NCBI RefSeq assembly: GCF_046098205.1 | Contig: NZ_JBJURJ010000006.1 | Span: 1 to 64,000 of the forward strand | Direction of reading: 5' to 3' | Length of the DNA: 64,000 bases | Source of the DNA: Paenibacillus_AR mesotrionivorans | Lineage (GTDB): Bacteria > Bacillota > Bacilli > Paenibacillales > NBRC-103111 | In this document: positions 1 through 9,778 of the stretch, piece after piece | How positions within the stretch are numbered: position 1 is the first letter of the stretch | How the letters are laid out: each line of letters opens with the position of its first letter | Notes under the pieces: generated by a model | Seen by the model: only the letters and a program-made list of their open reading frames with translations | What the model was told of the DNA's origin: nothing | Database searches by the model: none | Position numbers and translations under genes: made by a program

Positions 1-73
1 AACCCGCTCGACTTGCATGTATTAGGCACGCCGCCAGCGTTCGTCCTGAGCCAGGATCAAACTCTCCATAAAA
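1..73 (-). rRNA. rrs: 16S ribosomal RNA, 5' end (partial)
   Basis: Read on the minus strand, these bases are the start of a bacterial 16S gene: the GAGTTTGATCCTGGCTCAG primer-8F site followed by the usual ACGAACGCTGGCGGCG and CATGCAAGTCGAGCG stretches. The gene runs out of the left edge, so only about 70 bases of roughly 1,550 are visible. The exact 5' end of the mature RNA is set by processing and is approximate. Confidence 0.97.
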
Positions 74-260
74 GTGGTCCGAAGACCGTTATGTTAGAGC
101 TGATTGCTCAATTGTTCAAACGTTTGGCTTCATTGTTTTGCTGCTCGTTGTTCAGTTTTCAAGGAGCTCGTTTGTTTCTTCGTCGTTCTCTTCTTCAAGA
201 GGCGACTTTTTTAATATACCACATTGTCATGCATCTTTGCAAGCATTATTTTTTAATTTC
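74..260 (-). promoter_or_regulatory. rRNA operon promoter and leader
   Basis: Upstream of the 16S gene on the minus strand there is a TTGCAA -35 candidate (237-242) and a TATATT -10 candidate (213-218) separated by 18 bases, followed by a leader that contains CTTGAAAACTGAACA, the sequence typical of Bacillus-group rRNA leaders (boxA region, antitermination). An A/T-rich stretch lies upstream of the -35 and could act as an UP element. Only one promoter is clear; rRNA operons often have two. Confidence 0.7.
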
Positions 261-444
261 TTGCTTGCCTTGCTTTTCCATCCTTCCGCTGCACGGCTTG
301 TCTCAGCGGCGGAATTTGATAATAACATAGAATTCAACAGGAATGCAACCCTTAATTTTAAAAAATATGAAAATGCCTTCTCTATCCTATGCTATAGTGA
401 AATTAATCCGTACAAAGCCATAAATAGAACAAGGGGTCTACGAG

Positions 445-1227
445 ATGAAGCATTCTCTCCATTTCCTGCGCAAGGCCATCCATTCGCCGGATCACCACGT
501 GGATTGGCATAACCACCCGATTCATGAAATTGTATATTACCAAACCGGCACCGGCACAACCGAATTTGGCCGCCAGTTATACCGCTACGAACCCCGCACA
601 TTTGCCGTACTGCCCGCCGACATCATTCATAATGAGCACTCGGAGACCCAAACATCGGTGTTGTTTTTCTGCTTCGATTATGATTCCGGGTTTCCCTCTT
701 TAGCTCCGGGATTGTACCGGGATCAATCAGGCGGAGTGTTGTATTGGATCGACCAGATCCACCGGGAGCTTACCTGCCGAAGCAGCTACTCGGATGAAGC
801 TGTCAGCTGTTATTTGAGCCTGCTCCTGATAGAAGTGCTCCGTTTGACCGGAGACAAGGCATTTGCCCCCGCCAACCGGCAGACCCTTTATGCAGCGAAA
901 TACATCGAGCAATATTACAATCAAAAAATCCAGCTCAGCCAGCTGGCGGATATGTGCGGTTACAGCCCGGATCATTTCCGGCGTGTGTTCAAAGAAGAGA
1001 ACGGCATGACTCCCACCCAATACATCCGCAAAATCCGCATCGATAAATCGAAACAGATGATACTTGAGCAAGGAGATAAGAATCTTACCTCTATAGCATT
1101 GGATTGCGGATTTGCTTCCCTGTCCCAATTTGGGAGTGTATTCAAGCAATTAACCGGACATAGCGCCAGTGACTTCGCCAAAGGGCTGTCAGGGGCCGCA
1201 ATGAACGCGGTCCGTAACTTTAAATAG
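445..1227 (+). CDS. AraC family transcriptional regulator
   Basis: A 260-residue regulator with the standard two-part layout. The N-terminal half (about 1-140) looks like a cupin ligand-sensing domain, with a HNHPIHE metal/ligand-type motif near residue 23. The C-terminal 100 residues (about 150-250) are the double helix-turn-helix of the AraC/XylS family, with LSQLADMCGYSPDHFRRVFK as the first recognition region and a second ending in GFASLSQFGSVFKQLTG. An AAGGGG ribosome site sits about 8 bases before the ATG. It faces the nucleoside hydrolase/ribokinase genes convergently, so it is not obviously their regulator. The effector is unknown; sugar-responsive regulation is usual for this family. 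Confidence 0.85.
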   Translation: MKHSLHFLRKAIHSPDHHVDWHNHPIHEIVYYQTGTGTTEFGRQLYRYEPRTFAVLPADIIHNEHSETQTSVLFFCFDYDSGFPSLAPGLYRDQSGGVLYWIDQIHRELTCRSSYSDEAVSCYLSLLLIEVLRLTGDKAFAPANRQTLYAAKYIEQYYNQKIQLSQLADMCGYSPDHFRRVFKEENGMTPTQYIRKIRIDKSKQMILEQGDKNLTSIALDCGFASLSQFGSVFKQLTGHSASDFAKGLSGAAMNAVRNFK

Positions 1228-1233
1228 AGGAAT

Positions 1234-1406
1234 TCCTCTTTCCGCTATATTGAGGGAATCCGACATCTGGTGCTGATAATGGAAGCTCAACATCCTCTAT
1301 TGCTCCGGTGTTATAACTTCAAGAAGGAAAAAGACGCAATAGCGGACAATTGCCTACCGCTAAAGCGCCTTAAGCTGAAGGAAACGGCGAATAGCGGAAC
1401 AAAGCC
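1234..1406. repeat. Degenerate ++-- repeat element, TTCCGCTATT units
   Basis: In the convergent gap between the AraC gene and ribokinase, a TTCCGCTAT-type motif occurs at 1239-1247 and, more weakly, around 1293-1317 on the plus strand. It then occurs inverted at 1335-1353 and 1387-1406 (AATAGCGGA, 52 bases apart). Order and spacing resemble the clearer elements described at 21.3, 33.7, 43.7, 44.0 and 57.0 kb. The second unit is poor, so this is the weakest member. Confidence 0.4.
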
Positions 1407-1458
1407 TTCCCCTATTCACTCCACAATCGATTCTTCCATCAAAAGTGAATCCGACCTT

Positions 1459-2397
1459 TTATCCCCTATTCTCCAGCCACCGGTTCACCTCGTCCGCGGA
1501 CGGAATCGAGGACTGTGCGCCAGGACGGGTAACGGCAATCGCTGCGGCCGCATTGGCCCACCGCAAGGCCTCCTGTACGGATGCTCCCCGGTCCCGGGCG
1601 GCCGCATAAGCGCCGATGAAGGTATCCCCTGCCGCTGTCGTATCCACGGCCTCCACACGGAAGGCGGGCGCACTTATCCGCTCTCCCTCCTTGGAGGCGT
1701 AAACCACGCCGGCTGCCCCCAGCGTCACAATAACCTCCCCGACACCACGGCCAAGCAGCCATTCCGCTGCCGCCTCTGCATGCTCTCGGCTGGCCACCTC
1801 CAAACCGCTGATGGCTGCTGCCTCAGTTTCATTCACTACCAGCACATCCACAAGCGCCAGCACCTCATCCTCCACCTTGCGGGCCGGTGCCGGATTCAAA
1901 TAAACGGCAGCGCCATAAGTACGTGCACGGCGGACGGCAGCGGCCGTCGTTTCCCACGGAATCTCATTCTGCAGCAGCACTCCCCCAAGCCCGGCTCCGC
2001 CGCTCCCGCCCGCAGCACCGATCAGCCCGGCTTCCATATCCTCCGCACTTAGCCTTCCGTTGGCGCCGGGTGAAAGAATGATGTTATTCTCCCCGTGGGC
2101 ATCCACCGTAATAAAAGCCATTCCCGAGGTGCCTTCCTTCTCCAGCACCCCCGCAGTGTTAACTCCGGCCTTTCCCAAGGCTTCAACCAATGGACCGCCG
2201 AAGGGGTCTTGGCCAACAGCGCCGATCATCAGGACCTGTGCTCCAGCACGGGCAGCCGCAACCGCCTGGTTGGCCCCTTTGCCGCCGGGGATATAGGCGG
2301 TTTCCAGCCCGCTAACTGTCTCCCCCGGCAGCGGATGCCGCTCCACCCGGTTTACCACATCCATATTGATGCTGCCTACCACCGCTATTTTGCCCAT
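1459..2397 (-). CDS. rbsK: Ribokinase
   Basis: A PfkB-family sugar kinase (312 residues from the ATG) that phosphorylates ribose to ribose-5-phosphate. The N-terminal signature VVGSINMD, the GGKGANQAVAAARAG substrate-binding motif and the C-terminal anion-hole/catalytic motif DTTAAGDTF are all present, so the enzyme should be active. A GTG three codons earlier is possible but leaves no room for its ribosome site; the ATG is preceded by GGTGG. It begins 22 bases after the nucleoside hydrolase stop. The pair makes sense together: the hydrolase frees ribose from nucleosides and the kinase captures it. Confidence 0.92.
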   Translation of the reverse strand: MGKIAVVGSINMDVVNRVERHPLPGETVSGLETAYIPGGKGANQAVAAARAGAQVLMIGAVGQDPFGGPLVEALGKAGVNTAGVLEKEGTSGMAFITVDAHGENNIILSPGANGRLSAEDMEAGLIGAAGGSGGAGLGGVLLQNEIPWETTAAAVRRARTYGAAVYLNPAPARKVEDEVLALVDVLVVNETEAAAISGLEVASREHAEAAAEWLLGRGVGEVIVTLGAAGVVYASKEGERISAPAFRVEAVDTTAAGDTFIGAYAAARDRGASVQEALRWANAAAAIAVTRPGAQSSIPSADEVNRWLENRG

Positions 2398-2419
2398 CCA
2401 TTCCACCAGCCCTTATTGT

Positions 2420-3349
2420 TTATGAGTCCGCATACTCCTTCAGCTTCCGGAAGAAATCCCGCATAATATTGTCCCGCTCCACCCAATAGGCACACCGGAT
2501 AAAATGCCGCCCCGCATCCTCACTTATGGTAAGCTGATCCGTCAAAACCGGACTGTGCACCAGGTGGGTCGGGATAAAGTCCGGATCGATTAGAAATGCT
2601 ATGGCCGTCATATCCCACATGATTTTGGAAAATCCGAAATGATCCTCCCGGAACCCGTAGAACCGCTCCATCAAAAAATCCCCGACGGCCCCGCAGCCCT
2701 TCACATACCGTTCCATCTCCGAGGTAGTGGTGTTCAGCCCCGAAGCAACCCCGCAGCAGGGAATCTGCACCAAAGACACACCGCAATCAAAGATAAGCCG
2801 CGCCGCAGGAACATCCTGCACTTGGTTAAACTCATCCTGGACGGGCCAATGCCGGGCATGCCCCCCCAGCCAGACCACCACTATACGGTCCACAATCGCC
2901 GGCTCCATCAGAATGGCAGAAGCCACATTGGTTATTGCTCCGATGGCGACTACATAAAGTGGGTCCTCCGCAGATGAAGCCATGGCACGCCGAACCAGGT
3001 CACGTGCTGCTTCACTCTCCACCGGTGTCCGCGCATCAGGCAGATAACTCCGGGAGCCGCGGTACACGAATCCCTCTGACGCACGCCCCATCCGCTCCAG
3101 AAGCTGGTGAAGCTCCTCATAGCTGCGCTCCATACCATCCTCCGGTCCGGTGCTCATATGGTTGAAGAAAGGCGCGGCGTACAGAGCCTCCACCTTCAGC
3201 TTTTCCGGCGAAAGCAGGGCATACACCACCGCAAATTGGTCATCAATTTCGTTATAAGTGTCTGTGTCCAGGACCATACGCACTGGTGCTTCAGGCACCC
3301 GTTCCAGCTTGCGCACCAACTCGGCATAAAGGCCAAACGGCTTCTTCAT
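2420..3349 (-). CDS. Inosine/uridine-preferring nucleoside hydrolase
   Basis: A 309-residue member of the nucleoside N-ribohydrolase family, which cleaves nucleosides into a base and ribose. The calcium-binding aspartate cluster near residues 28-38 is present in the variant form DTDTYNEIDDQFA (the usual form is DTDPGxDD). The C-terminal half carries the W-x-M-T-A-I-A and FIPT type sequence expected late in the fold. A GGGGAGG ribosome site precedes the ATG. It is first in a two-gene unit with ribokinase. The variant metal motif may mark a subgroup with different base preference; that is inference. Confidence 0.85.
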   Translation of the reverse strand: MKKPFGLYAELVRKLERVPEAPVRMVLDTDTYNEIDDQFAVVYALLSPEKLKVEALYAAPFFNHMSTGPEDGMERSYEELHQLLERMGRASEGFVYRGSRSYLPDARTPVESEAARDLVRRAMASSAEDPLYVVAIGAITNVASAILMEPAIVDRIVVVWLGGHARHWPVQDEFNQVQDVPAARLIFDCGVSLVQIPCCGVASGLNTTTSEMERYVKGCGAVGDFLMERFYGFREDHFGFSKIMWDMTAIAFLIDPDFIPTHLVHSPVLTDQLTISEDAGRHFIRCAYWVERDNIMRDFFRKLKEYADS

Positions 3350-3456
3350 TTGTTTGTTTCCTCCCCTGATAATGAAACGCTGTTATTGGAAATCCTGCGC
3401 TTCCAGCATAGCAGCAGCCATTCCTCCAGCGCTTTTCAAATTCAGGGGAATTCTGT

Positions 3457-4875
3457 TCAAATCCGGCGGGAAAGCTCCAGCACCCGCCTCATGCCGGCGC
3501 GGATCTGCAGCTCGTTGGCGAAGGAAAAGCTGAACCTGGCCCACTCCTCCATCTGGCGCAGAGGATCACAGATTACCCCGGGGACAAAGGCGATAGAGGC
3601 TTCCAGGCAACGCTCCAGAAGAGCCGGGGAGGATATACCCTTGCCCAGCCGGATCCATAAGCTCAATCCGCCGCCGGGACTGGACCACTGCCAGCCGGAG
3701 TCCCGGAGCTCCTCCTCCATCACATCCTTGCGGATCTGCAGGGCGATCCGCAGCTTGCCCAGATGCTGCTGCAGCCGCGCAGAGGTGAAGTAGTGGAGGA
3801 AGATTTTCTGATTGAGAAGCGGAGTGCCGTTATCCGTCAAGGATTTGGCTGTCAAGAGATGCTTCATAAGCGGCGGCCGGCAGGCTACGCAGGCAATGCG
3901 GAGGCCAGGCGACACATATTTGCTGAAGCCGCGGATGTACAGCACCACCCCTTCAGTATCATAAGTAAACAAGGGCGGGGGCGGTTCTTTGCCAAAATAA
4001 ATGTCGTGAGTGGTATCATCATCCACCAGCAAACAGCGGTACTGCTCAGCAAGCTCCACCAGGCGCTTCCGCTGCTCCGCCGGAACAGTGTAGCCCGTCG
4101 GATTATGGAAGGTAGGATTCATATAAAACAGCCGGGGCTTATAATGCCGCATGCACCATTCAACCTGATCCATATTGTAGCCATGCGGATGAATATCCAC
4201 CGTTACCAGCTTGGCTCCCGCCTGGGAGAAAATATCCACCGCCGAGCTGTAGGTCGGCCGTTCAATGAGGACCGCATCCATGGGCTTCAGGAAAATCCGC
4301 GAAATGAGATCAATGGCCTGCTGTGCGCCGGAGGTGATCAGAAGCTCAGAAGCCGAAAGATGGAAACGGTGGATGTGGGCAAAATGCCGGCAGAGGGTTT
4401 CCCGCAGCTCCTCATCCCCCTGTACGGGAGCATAGGTGGCCAGCACCTTGGGATAGAGGTCGAAGACCCTTTTGACATAATCCGAAAAATACATATTCGG
4501 CAGCAGGTTAGGATCGATCAGCGCCTCCGAAAATTGGTAGCTCACCGGAACCTGATGGATTTCGGACAAGCGATTGCGTACAGAATAGGCGGGAACGATG
4601 GCTCCGGCGGTTGGCTCGGGCGCACAGGCTCCGGCACCGGGGTGCACATAATATCCCGCTTTATCCCGGACATAAACCAATCCCCTGTTTTTCAGCTCCT
4701 GGTAAGCGCGAAAAACCGTAAGCCGGTGCACCTTCAGCTCTATAGCCAGACTGCGTACGGAGGGCAGCTTCTCATGGGTTTGCCACTCACCCCTGCCAAT
4801 CCGGGTTACCAGATATTCCACCACCTGCTCAAACAGATGAAACGGCTGTGTCCTCTCATTTGGCTCCTTTTGCAC
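3457..4875 (-). CDS. MocR-type GntR regulator with aminotransferase domain
   Basis: A 472-residue fusion of an N-terminal GntR winged helix (about 15-80, including the LPSVRSLAIELKVHRLTVFRAY recognition region) and a C-terminal class I aminotransferase fold. The PLP lysine region reads GFSKYVSPGLRI. This is the MocR/PdxR architecture, in which PLP or an amine acts as effector. The GTG at 4875 is preferred over the GTG at 4884 because AGGAGG lies 8 bases upstream of it. It is divergent from a drug/metabolite transporter gene, and MocR genes commonly regulate such a divergent neighbour. Confidence 0.88.
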   Translation of the reverse strand: MQKEPNERTQPFHLFEQVVEYLVTRIGRGEWQTHEKLPSVRSLAIELKVHRLTVFRAYQELKNRGLVYVRDKAGYYVHPGAGACAPEPTAGAIVPAYSVRNRLSEIHQVPVSYQFSEALIDPNLLPNMYFSDYVKRVFDLYPKVLATYAPVQGDEELRETLCRHFAHIHRFHLSASELLITSGAQQAIDLISRIFLKPMDAVLIERPTYSSAVDIFSQAGAKLVTVDIHPHGYNMDQVEWCMRHYKPRLFYMNPTFHNPTGYTVPAEQRKRLVELAEQYRCLLVDDDTTHDIYFGKEPPPPLFTYDTEGVVLYIRGFSKYVSPGLRIACVACRPPLMKHLLTAKSLTDNGTPLLNQKIFLHYFTSARLQQHLGKLRIALQIRKDVMEEELRDSGWQWSSPGGGLSLWIRLGKGISSPALLERCLEASIAFVPGVICDPLRQMEEWARFSFSFANELQIRAGMRRVLELSRRI

Positions 4876-5036
4876 TCCAATCACCTCCTCTTATACACGT
4901 GTCATATCCCTATTGTACATGATTTCGGGGCTGTCTGTTCTATCCGTTTCCATCTGTTCTAAGCCTTCTCCCTTATGATAAAAACCAATATCCATTCACG
5001 CTCGCTACTCAGCAAAGCACCTTAGGAGGAATCAGA

Positions 5037-5978
5037 ATGATCGCTTTGGGCTTTACGGTTATGTGCCTGATCTTCGGAACAACGTTTCTTGCCATCAAAG
5101 TGGGAATTGATGCGGGGCTGGCGCCGTTTTATTCCGCAAGCATCCGGTTTATCGCTGCAGGAGGGCTTCTGTTCGTGTATATGCTGTGGAAGAAAAAAGC
5201 GGCCCTGTCCCTCTTATGGCGCAAGGAGACGATGCTTACCGGATTCCTGATAACCTTCGGCACCTTCTCCACCCTGTATTGGGCAGAGCAGCATATCAGC
5301 TCCGGACTGGCTGCTGTTTTGTCCGCAACCGGACCGATTATGATTCTGCTCCTCCAGACAATACGCACCCGCCAGAGGGCACCCTTCTTATCCGCTGCAG
5401 GCTGCGCAGTAGGCTTTGCCGGCGTATTCGTGCTGATGCTGCCCGGCCTGAAGCTCGATTTCAGCTACATGTGGCTGGCAGGCTGTCTGGTGGTGCTGCT
5501 GGGAGAGCTTTGTTATTCGGGAGGTGCGCTGTACTCCAAGTCTGTGATGAACCGCCGTCCCGATGAATCACCCCTTGCTCTCAATGCCGCCCAGATGCTC
5601 TTCGGCGGTTTCCTGCTCCTTATTCTGTCCTTGGTTGTGGAGCAGCCCCGGCCGGACCAGATCCTCTCCGTTCCGGCGTTGGGCTCCATTCTGTATCTAA
5701 CTGTAGCGGGATCTATGATTGGCCACAGTCTGTTTTACTGGCTGATTGCGAAGACCAATCCGGTTTTTCCGTCCACCTGGCTTTACATCTCGCCATTGAT
5801 AGCCATGGGGCTGGGCAGTCTCGTTTACGGCGAAGCCTTCTCCTGGGTTTCCGCAGCGGGTGCGCTCATTATTCTGGCCGGCATCATCCTGGTGAATCTA
5901 CGCAGCCTGCAGACGCTTCTGGTAGGCCGAAAGCAGGCTGCACCCACTCCTCTGCAGAATCATGCCGAATCTGCATAA
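5037..5978 (+). CDS. EamA/DMT family transporter
   Basis: A 313-residue integral membrane protein with about ten transmembrane helices formed by two EamA repeats, opening with the typical FGTTFLAIKVGIDAG stretch. The family exports metabolites or amino acids; the substrate cannot be read from the sequence. TAGGAGGAATCAGA precedes the ATG. It is divergent from the MocR-type regulator, which probably controls it. Confidence 0.85.
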   Translation: MIALGFTVMCLIFGTTFLAIKVGIDAGLAPFYSASIRFIAAGGLLFVYMLWKKKAALSLLWRKETMLTGFLITFGTFSTLYWAEQHISSGLAAVLSATGPIMILLLQTIRTRQRAPFLSAAGCAVGFAGVFVLMLPGLKLDFSYMWLAGCLVVLLGELCYSGGALYSKSVMNRRPDESPLALNAAQMLFGGFLLLILSLVVEQPRPDQILSVPALGSILYLTVAGSMIGHSLFYWLIAKTNPVFPSTWLYISPLIAMGLGSLVYGEAFSWVSAAGALIILAGIILVNLRSLQTLLVGRKQAAPTPLQNHAESA

Positions 5979-5983
5979 ATGCC

Positions 5984-6043
5984 AAAAAAATCCGTACTTC
6001 AGGCGCTGCCATCGCAGCGGCTAAGGTACGGATTTTTTTGGTG
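5984..6043. terminator. Bidirectional terminator between transporter and GGDEF-EAL gene
   Basis: AAAAAATCCGTAC pairs with GTACGGATTTTTT across an apical loop that itself contains GGCGCTGCC/GCAGCGGC. Runs of A and T flank both sides, so it can serve both convergent genes. Confidence 0.85.
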
Positions 6044-6051
6044 TTGGATAG

Positions 6052-9000
6052 CTATGCTTCAGAATTCGGAGGAGTATCGGAGTGTTCCTGCGCCGCGGCT
6101 GTTTCCTTCAGCCATCCGAGAATCGCATGCTCAGGCAGGGGTTTGCTGATAAAGTATCCCTGGATTTTGTCGCATTTCCGGCTCCGCAAATACTGCAGCT
6201 GCTCCCGGGATTCCACACCTTCGGCAATAACCTCCAGTCCCATCCGGTGGCCGATCATGACGATGGAGCTGGCCAGAGAGCGGCTCTCCGGTGCGCTGGG
6301 TACGTCGTCAATGAAGGTTTTGTCCACCTTCAAGGTAGTGATCGGAAGGGCCTTGAGGTAGCTGAGAGAGGAGTATCCCGTTCCGAAGTCATCCAGTGCA
6401 ATACGGAGGCCCAGAGATTTCAGGTAGTCCAGCTTCTCCACGATTCGCTCGAAGGATTCCATGAAGATGGACTCGGTAATTTCAATTTCCAGATATTCCG
6501 GGGCCAGATCGGCCTCCTTCAGGGACTCCAGCACTGTGCTAATGAAATCATCCTGAACCAGCTGCACCACGGAGATATTGACGGATATCCGGTAGGGCTT
6601 CCCGTCCCGGCGCTGCAGCTCCCGGATGAACCGGCAGGCCTTGACCAGTACCCACGCTCCAATGGGAAGGATCAACTGGCAGGCCTCCGCAATGGGAATG
6701 AAGGACAACGGCGACACATTGCCCAGAACCGGATTGCTCCAGCGGATCAACGCCTCGAATCCCGATACCTCGTTGCTTTGGAGCTCATATTGAGGCTGGT
6801 AATGCAGCTCCAGCTCCCCGTTCTGCAGAGCATTGCGCAGATGCCGCTCAATTTCCATCCGTTTGGCAAAGGATTGCTGCAAAGTCGCCCCATACACAAT
6901 GTAGCCGCCCTTGCAGGTTTCCTTGGCTTTGTACATGGCCACATCGGCAAACATCAGGAGCTCCTCCGCAGACTGGCCATCCTCCGGATACCGGACAATC
7001 CCGATGCTGGGGGCCAGATGGATGACGCTGCCTCCAACCAGGAACGGCTCCTTCAGCCAGCGTATCAGCTGATCCGCCGTCCGGGCAACAGCTTCAGGGG
7101 ACTGGAAGCCCTCATGGAGCATCACGAATTCGTCCCCGCCAAGACGGTAGAAGATCCCCTCCACTCCGTCAAAGGATTCCAGCCGCCGGCTGATCAGCTG
7201 AATCAGCTCATCCCCAACGGAATAGCCCATGGTGTCGTTGATATACTTGAAATTATCGATATCCATATAGAAGATAACCGCGCAAGCCTCAGGCGCCTTC
7301 ACATAACGCTCCAGCTCCACAGTCAGGGAAAGCCGGTTGGGAAGACCGGTAAGAGGATCAAAATATGCCAGCTCATGCAGCTTATTCTGTGAGGTTTTCA
7401 GATCATGGATATCCGAATCTGCGCCCACCACCCGCATAATCTGTCCGTTCTTATCCCGGATGGCCTTGCCTTTGCCCAGAAACCAGCGGTATTCCCCGGT
7501 TCCCAGCCTCAAGCGGTATTCATATTGATAAAAGTCGTTTTTGCCTGTTTTATGCTCCTCAATACAGTGCTGGTAACCTGCCAGATCCTCCGGATGGATC
7601 ATTTCCGCAAAGGAAAAATCCTTCACTCTCCGCGACGGCTCCACCTTCAGCAGATCCCACCATCTTTGGGAAATGAATGTTTCCTTAGTAATGTAGTCGA
7701 TCTCCCAGATTCCGTCATTGGTGGCTTCGGTTATCAGCCGGTAACGCTCCTCGCTTCTGGTGAGCATCGTCTGATTCTCCACCAGCCGGTCATACTGCTC
7801 CATCAACTCATCCTGAAGAGCAGTCAATTCTTCGTAAGTTGCCTCCAGTTCCTGATAGCTTTTTTGAAGCATCACTTCATAGCTTTTGCGTTCCGTGATG
7901 TCGGTCATCGATCCGGCAAAACGCTTCGGTTCCCCCGCATTTCCCCGGCTTACCTTACCGCGCACCTGGAACCAGATATCCTCTCCCGATTGCTTGCGCA
8001 TCCGGTATTCCGTGGAATAAAAGGGGGTTTCCCCGTTCAGATGAGCCTGCATGGCCCGCTCCGCTTCGATTACATCCTCGGAATGAATCATCTGCTTCCA
8101 GCCGTCATCACAGGTTATGTACAGATCCTTGGGGTAGCCCATCAGCTCGTACCACCGGTCCGAATAATAGGAATGCCCCTTCTCCAAGTCCAAGTCCCAT
8201 ATAACGGCGTCTGAGCCGTCGGTGGCCAGCCTGAACCGCTCCTCGCTGACAAATAAACTCTCCTTAACGGAGGACAGCTCCTCGTACTGGCGGCGGAGCA
8301 CCTCCTCGGAGGCCTCCAGGTTGTGGTTGAGCATGGTCAGCTCCGTGTTGCTGCTTGCCAATCTGCGGCGCATCTGGCGAATCTGCCGGATATGTATAAG
8401 AAGCAGGAGGATAAAACCTACAAGCACCGCAAACGACCAAAGCACACCCAGCACAAGGTTCCGGTATTCGTCATAGAAGGAGAACGGCTTGTTCAGAATG
8501 ATGCTGTCCTTGGGAAGGCTTTCTTCTCCGACACCGAACTTCTTCATCATGTCATAATTGAAGGTAGTGGTAAATTGTTCGGGCTTCACCCGGGGTATAT
8601 CATCGGCCCGTTCCCCTTTAAGTAACCGCAGGGCTAATTCTGCAGCCTTCTCGCCTTGGGTGCGTCCGCTGATGGTGCTTCCGCCGAAGCCGTCGTAGCG
8701 GATGCCAAAATCATACAGGTGATAAACCGGGGCTTTGCTGGTCCTGCCCAATTCCTTTGCCGCCGTTTCGAATTCCACGGTACTGCCGGTGACGTCGCTG
8801 AAATAGGTGGTCATCAGAACCATATCCCGCTCCGGGTCCAGCCCCTTCGCCAGCTCCAGTACCTGGGGGAAGGTTTTGCCGTCCAGAGGGACGATGGCAA
8901 GCTCCGGATACGTTGCCCGGATCCTCTCTTGAATCTGCCTGCCTGTCATCTCTCCGCTTTCGGAGCGGTCATGCAGCAAGTAGACGTTGGAGATGTCGGG

Positions 9001-9522
9001 ATTCACCGCCAAGGCTGACTGGATAGTGGGGACGGGGTCCACATTTTCCAAAACACCGGTTATGTTAGTTTGTCCATAAAGCAGATTATCTGAAGCCCCT
9101 TCCACAATTCCGGCATAGACCACCGGCGCATTGTTGAACAGGCTCTTGCGGAATTGCAGGGCAAAATCCACCGCGAAATCATCAAGTGCCACAATCAGAT
9201 CAATATCGGTTCCCGAATATTTGTAGAGCAGGGTGGAAAACAGGTTTTCCCGGTTAAAATCTGAGGGAAACCTCTTCCAGTCTGCATATTCGGTATAGAT
9301 TACCGGATGAAGGTCAGCCTTCTTCAGGGCTTCCGTTACTCCTGCCGTTTCTTCGTCCGACCATTCGAAGCCTTTGTGATAGGAGTTCAGAATGAGAACT
9401 TTCGGCGGGGCTGTCAGCTTTTCTTCACCGCGGGCAGTTATGGGAGCTAACCCGGCGGCGGCGGCCAAAATCAGGAAAAGCAGCATCAATCTTCGCAAGT
9501 ATGGTTGGCGGAATCCTGGCAT
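6052..9522 (-). CDS. Sensor protein: periplasmic-binding domain, PAS-PAS-GGDEF-EAL
   Basis: A 1,156-residue membrane protein of cyclic-di-GMP metabolism. Order of parts: signal peptide (1-30), extracytoplasmic ABC substrate-binding-like sensor (about 38-340), transmembrane helix (about 357-380), coiled coil, PAS domain (about 427-545), second PAS (about 590-715), GGDEF domain with an intact GGDEF motif (795-799), and EAL domain with EAL at 923-925 and DDFGTGYSS at about 1044. Because both catalytic motifs are intact, it could both make and degrade cyclic di-GMP, with direction set by an extracellular ligand. AGGAGAGGG precedes the ATG. A PilZ-domain protein at 37.6 kb is a possible downstream receptor (inference). 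Confidence 0.93.
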   Translation of the reverse strand: MPGFRQPYLRRLMLLFLILAAAAGLAPITARGEEKLTAPPKVLILNSYHKGFEWSDEETAGVTEALKKADLHPVIYTEYADWKRFPSDFNRENLFSTLLYKYSGTDIDLIVALDDFAVDFALQFRKSLFNNAPVVYAGIVEGASDNLLYGQTNITGVLENVDPVPTIQSALAVNPDISNVYLLHDRSESGEMTGRQIQERIRATYPELAIVPLDGKTFPQVLELAKGLDPERDMVLMTTYFSDVTGSTVEFETAAKELGRTSKAPVYHLYDFGIRYDGFGGSTISGRTQGEKAAELALRLLKGERADDIPRVKPEQFTTTFNYDMMKKFGVGEESLPKDSIILNKPFSFYDEYRNLVLGVLWSFAVLVGFILLLLIHIRQIRQMRRRLASSNTELTMLNHNLEASEEVLRRQYEELSSVKESLFVSEERFRLATDGSDAVIWDLDLEKGHSYYSDRWYELMGYPKDLYITCDDGWKQMIHSEDVIEAERAMQAHLNGETPFYSTEYRMRKQSGEDIWFQVRGKVSRGNAGEPKRFAGSMTDITERKSYEVMLQKSYQELEATYEELTALQDELMEQYDRLVENQTMLTRSEERYRLITEATNDGIWEIDYITKETFISQRWWDLLKVEPSRRVKDFSFAEMIHPEDLAGYQHCIEEHKTGKNDFYQYEYRLRLGTGEYRWFLGKGKAIRDKNGQIMRVVGADSDIHDLKTSQNKLHELAYFDPLTGLPNRLSLTVELERYVKAPEACAVIFYMDIDNFKYINDTMGYSVGDELIQLISRRLESFDGVEGIFYRLGGDEFVMLHEGFQSPEAVARTADQLIRWLKEPFLVGGSVIHLAPSIGIVRYPEDGQSAEELLMFADVAMYKAKETCKGGYIVYGATLQQSFAKRMEIERHLRNALQNGELELHYQPQYELQSNEVSGFEALIRWSNPVLGNVSPLSFIPIAEACQLILPIGAWVLVKACRFIRELQRRDGKPYRISVNISVVQLVQDDFISTVLESLKEADLAPEYLEIEITESIFMESFERIVEKLDYLKSLGLRIALDDFGTGYSSLSYLKALPITTLKVDKTFIDDVPSAPESRSLASSIVMIGHRMGLEVIAEGVESREQLQYLRSRKCDKIQGYFISKPLPEHAILGWLKETAAAQEHSDTPPNSEA

Positions 9523-9717
9523 GAAAAAACCCTCTCCTGAGCAGCCGCATCTGTTTTCGTTTCTCTTTTTAGGCCCGCTGTTAAAAAACTGTTCCCAACG
9601 CTTCCATGATGTCGAATTATTTGCAAATGAATTCCAAATCTATCCGTCTTATCAACATATTTCAACAGGATAATCGGATTTATTATAGCATGTGACATTC
9701 CGTTTCGTCATCGACAA

Positions 9718-9772
9718 ATGAAAAAATCCCCAAACGGGCTGGCATATGCCGTCCCAAATTTGGAGATTTTCT
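9718..9772 (-). terminator. Terminator after aguB
   Basis: On the minus strand AATCTCCAAATTTGGG... pairs with ...CCCGTTTGGGGATT and ends in TTTTTT, immediately downstream of the aguB stop codon. Confidence 0.75.
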
Positions 9773-9778
9773 ACAGTG

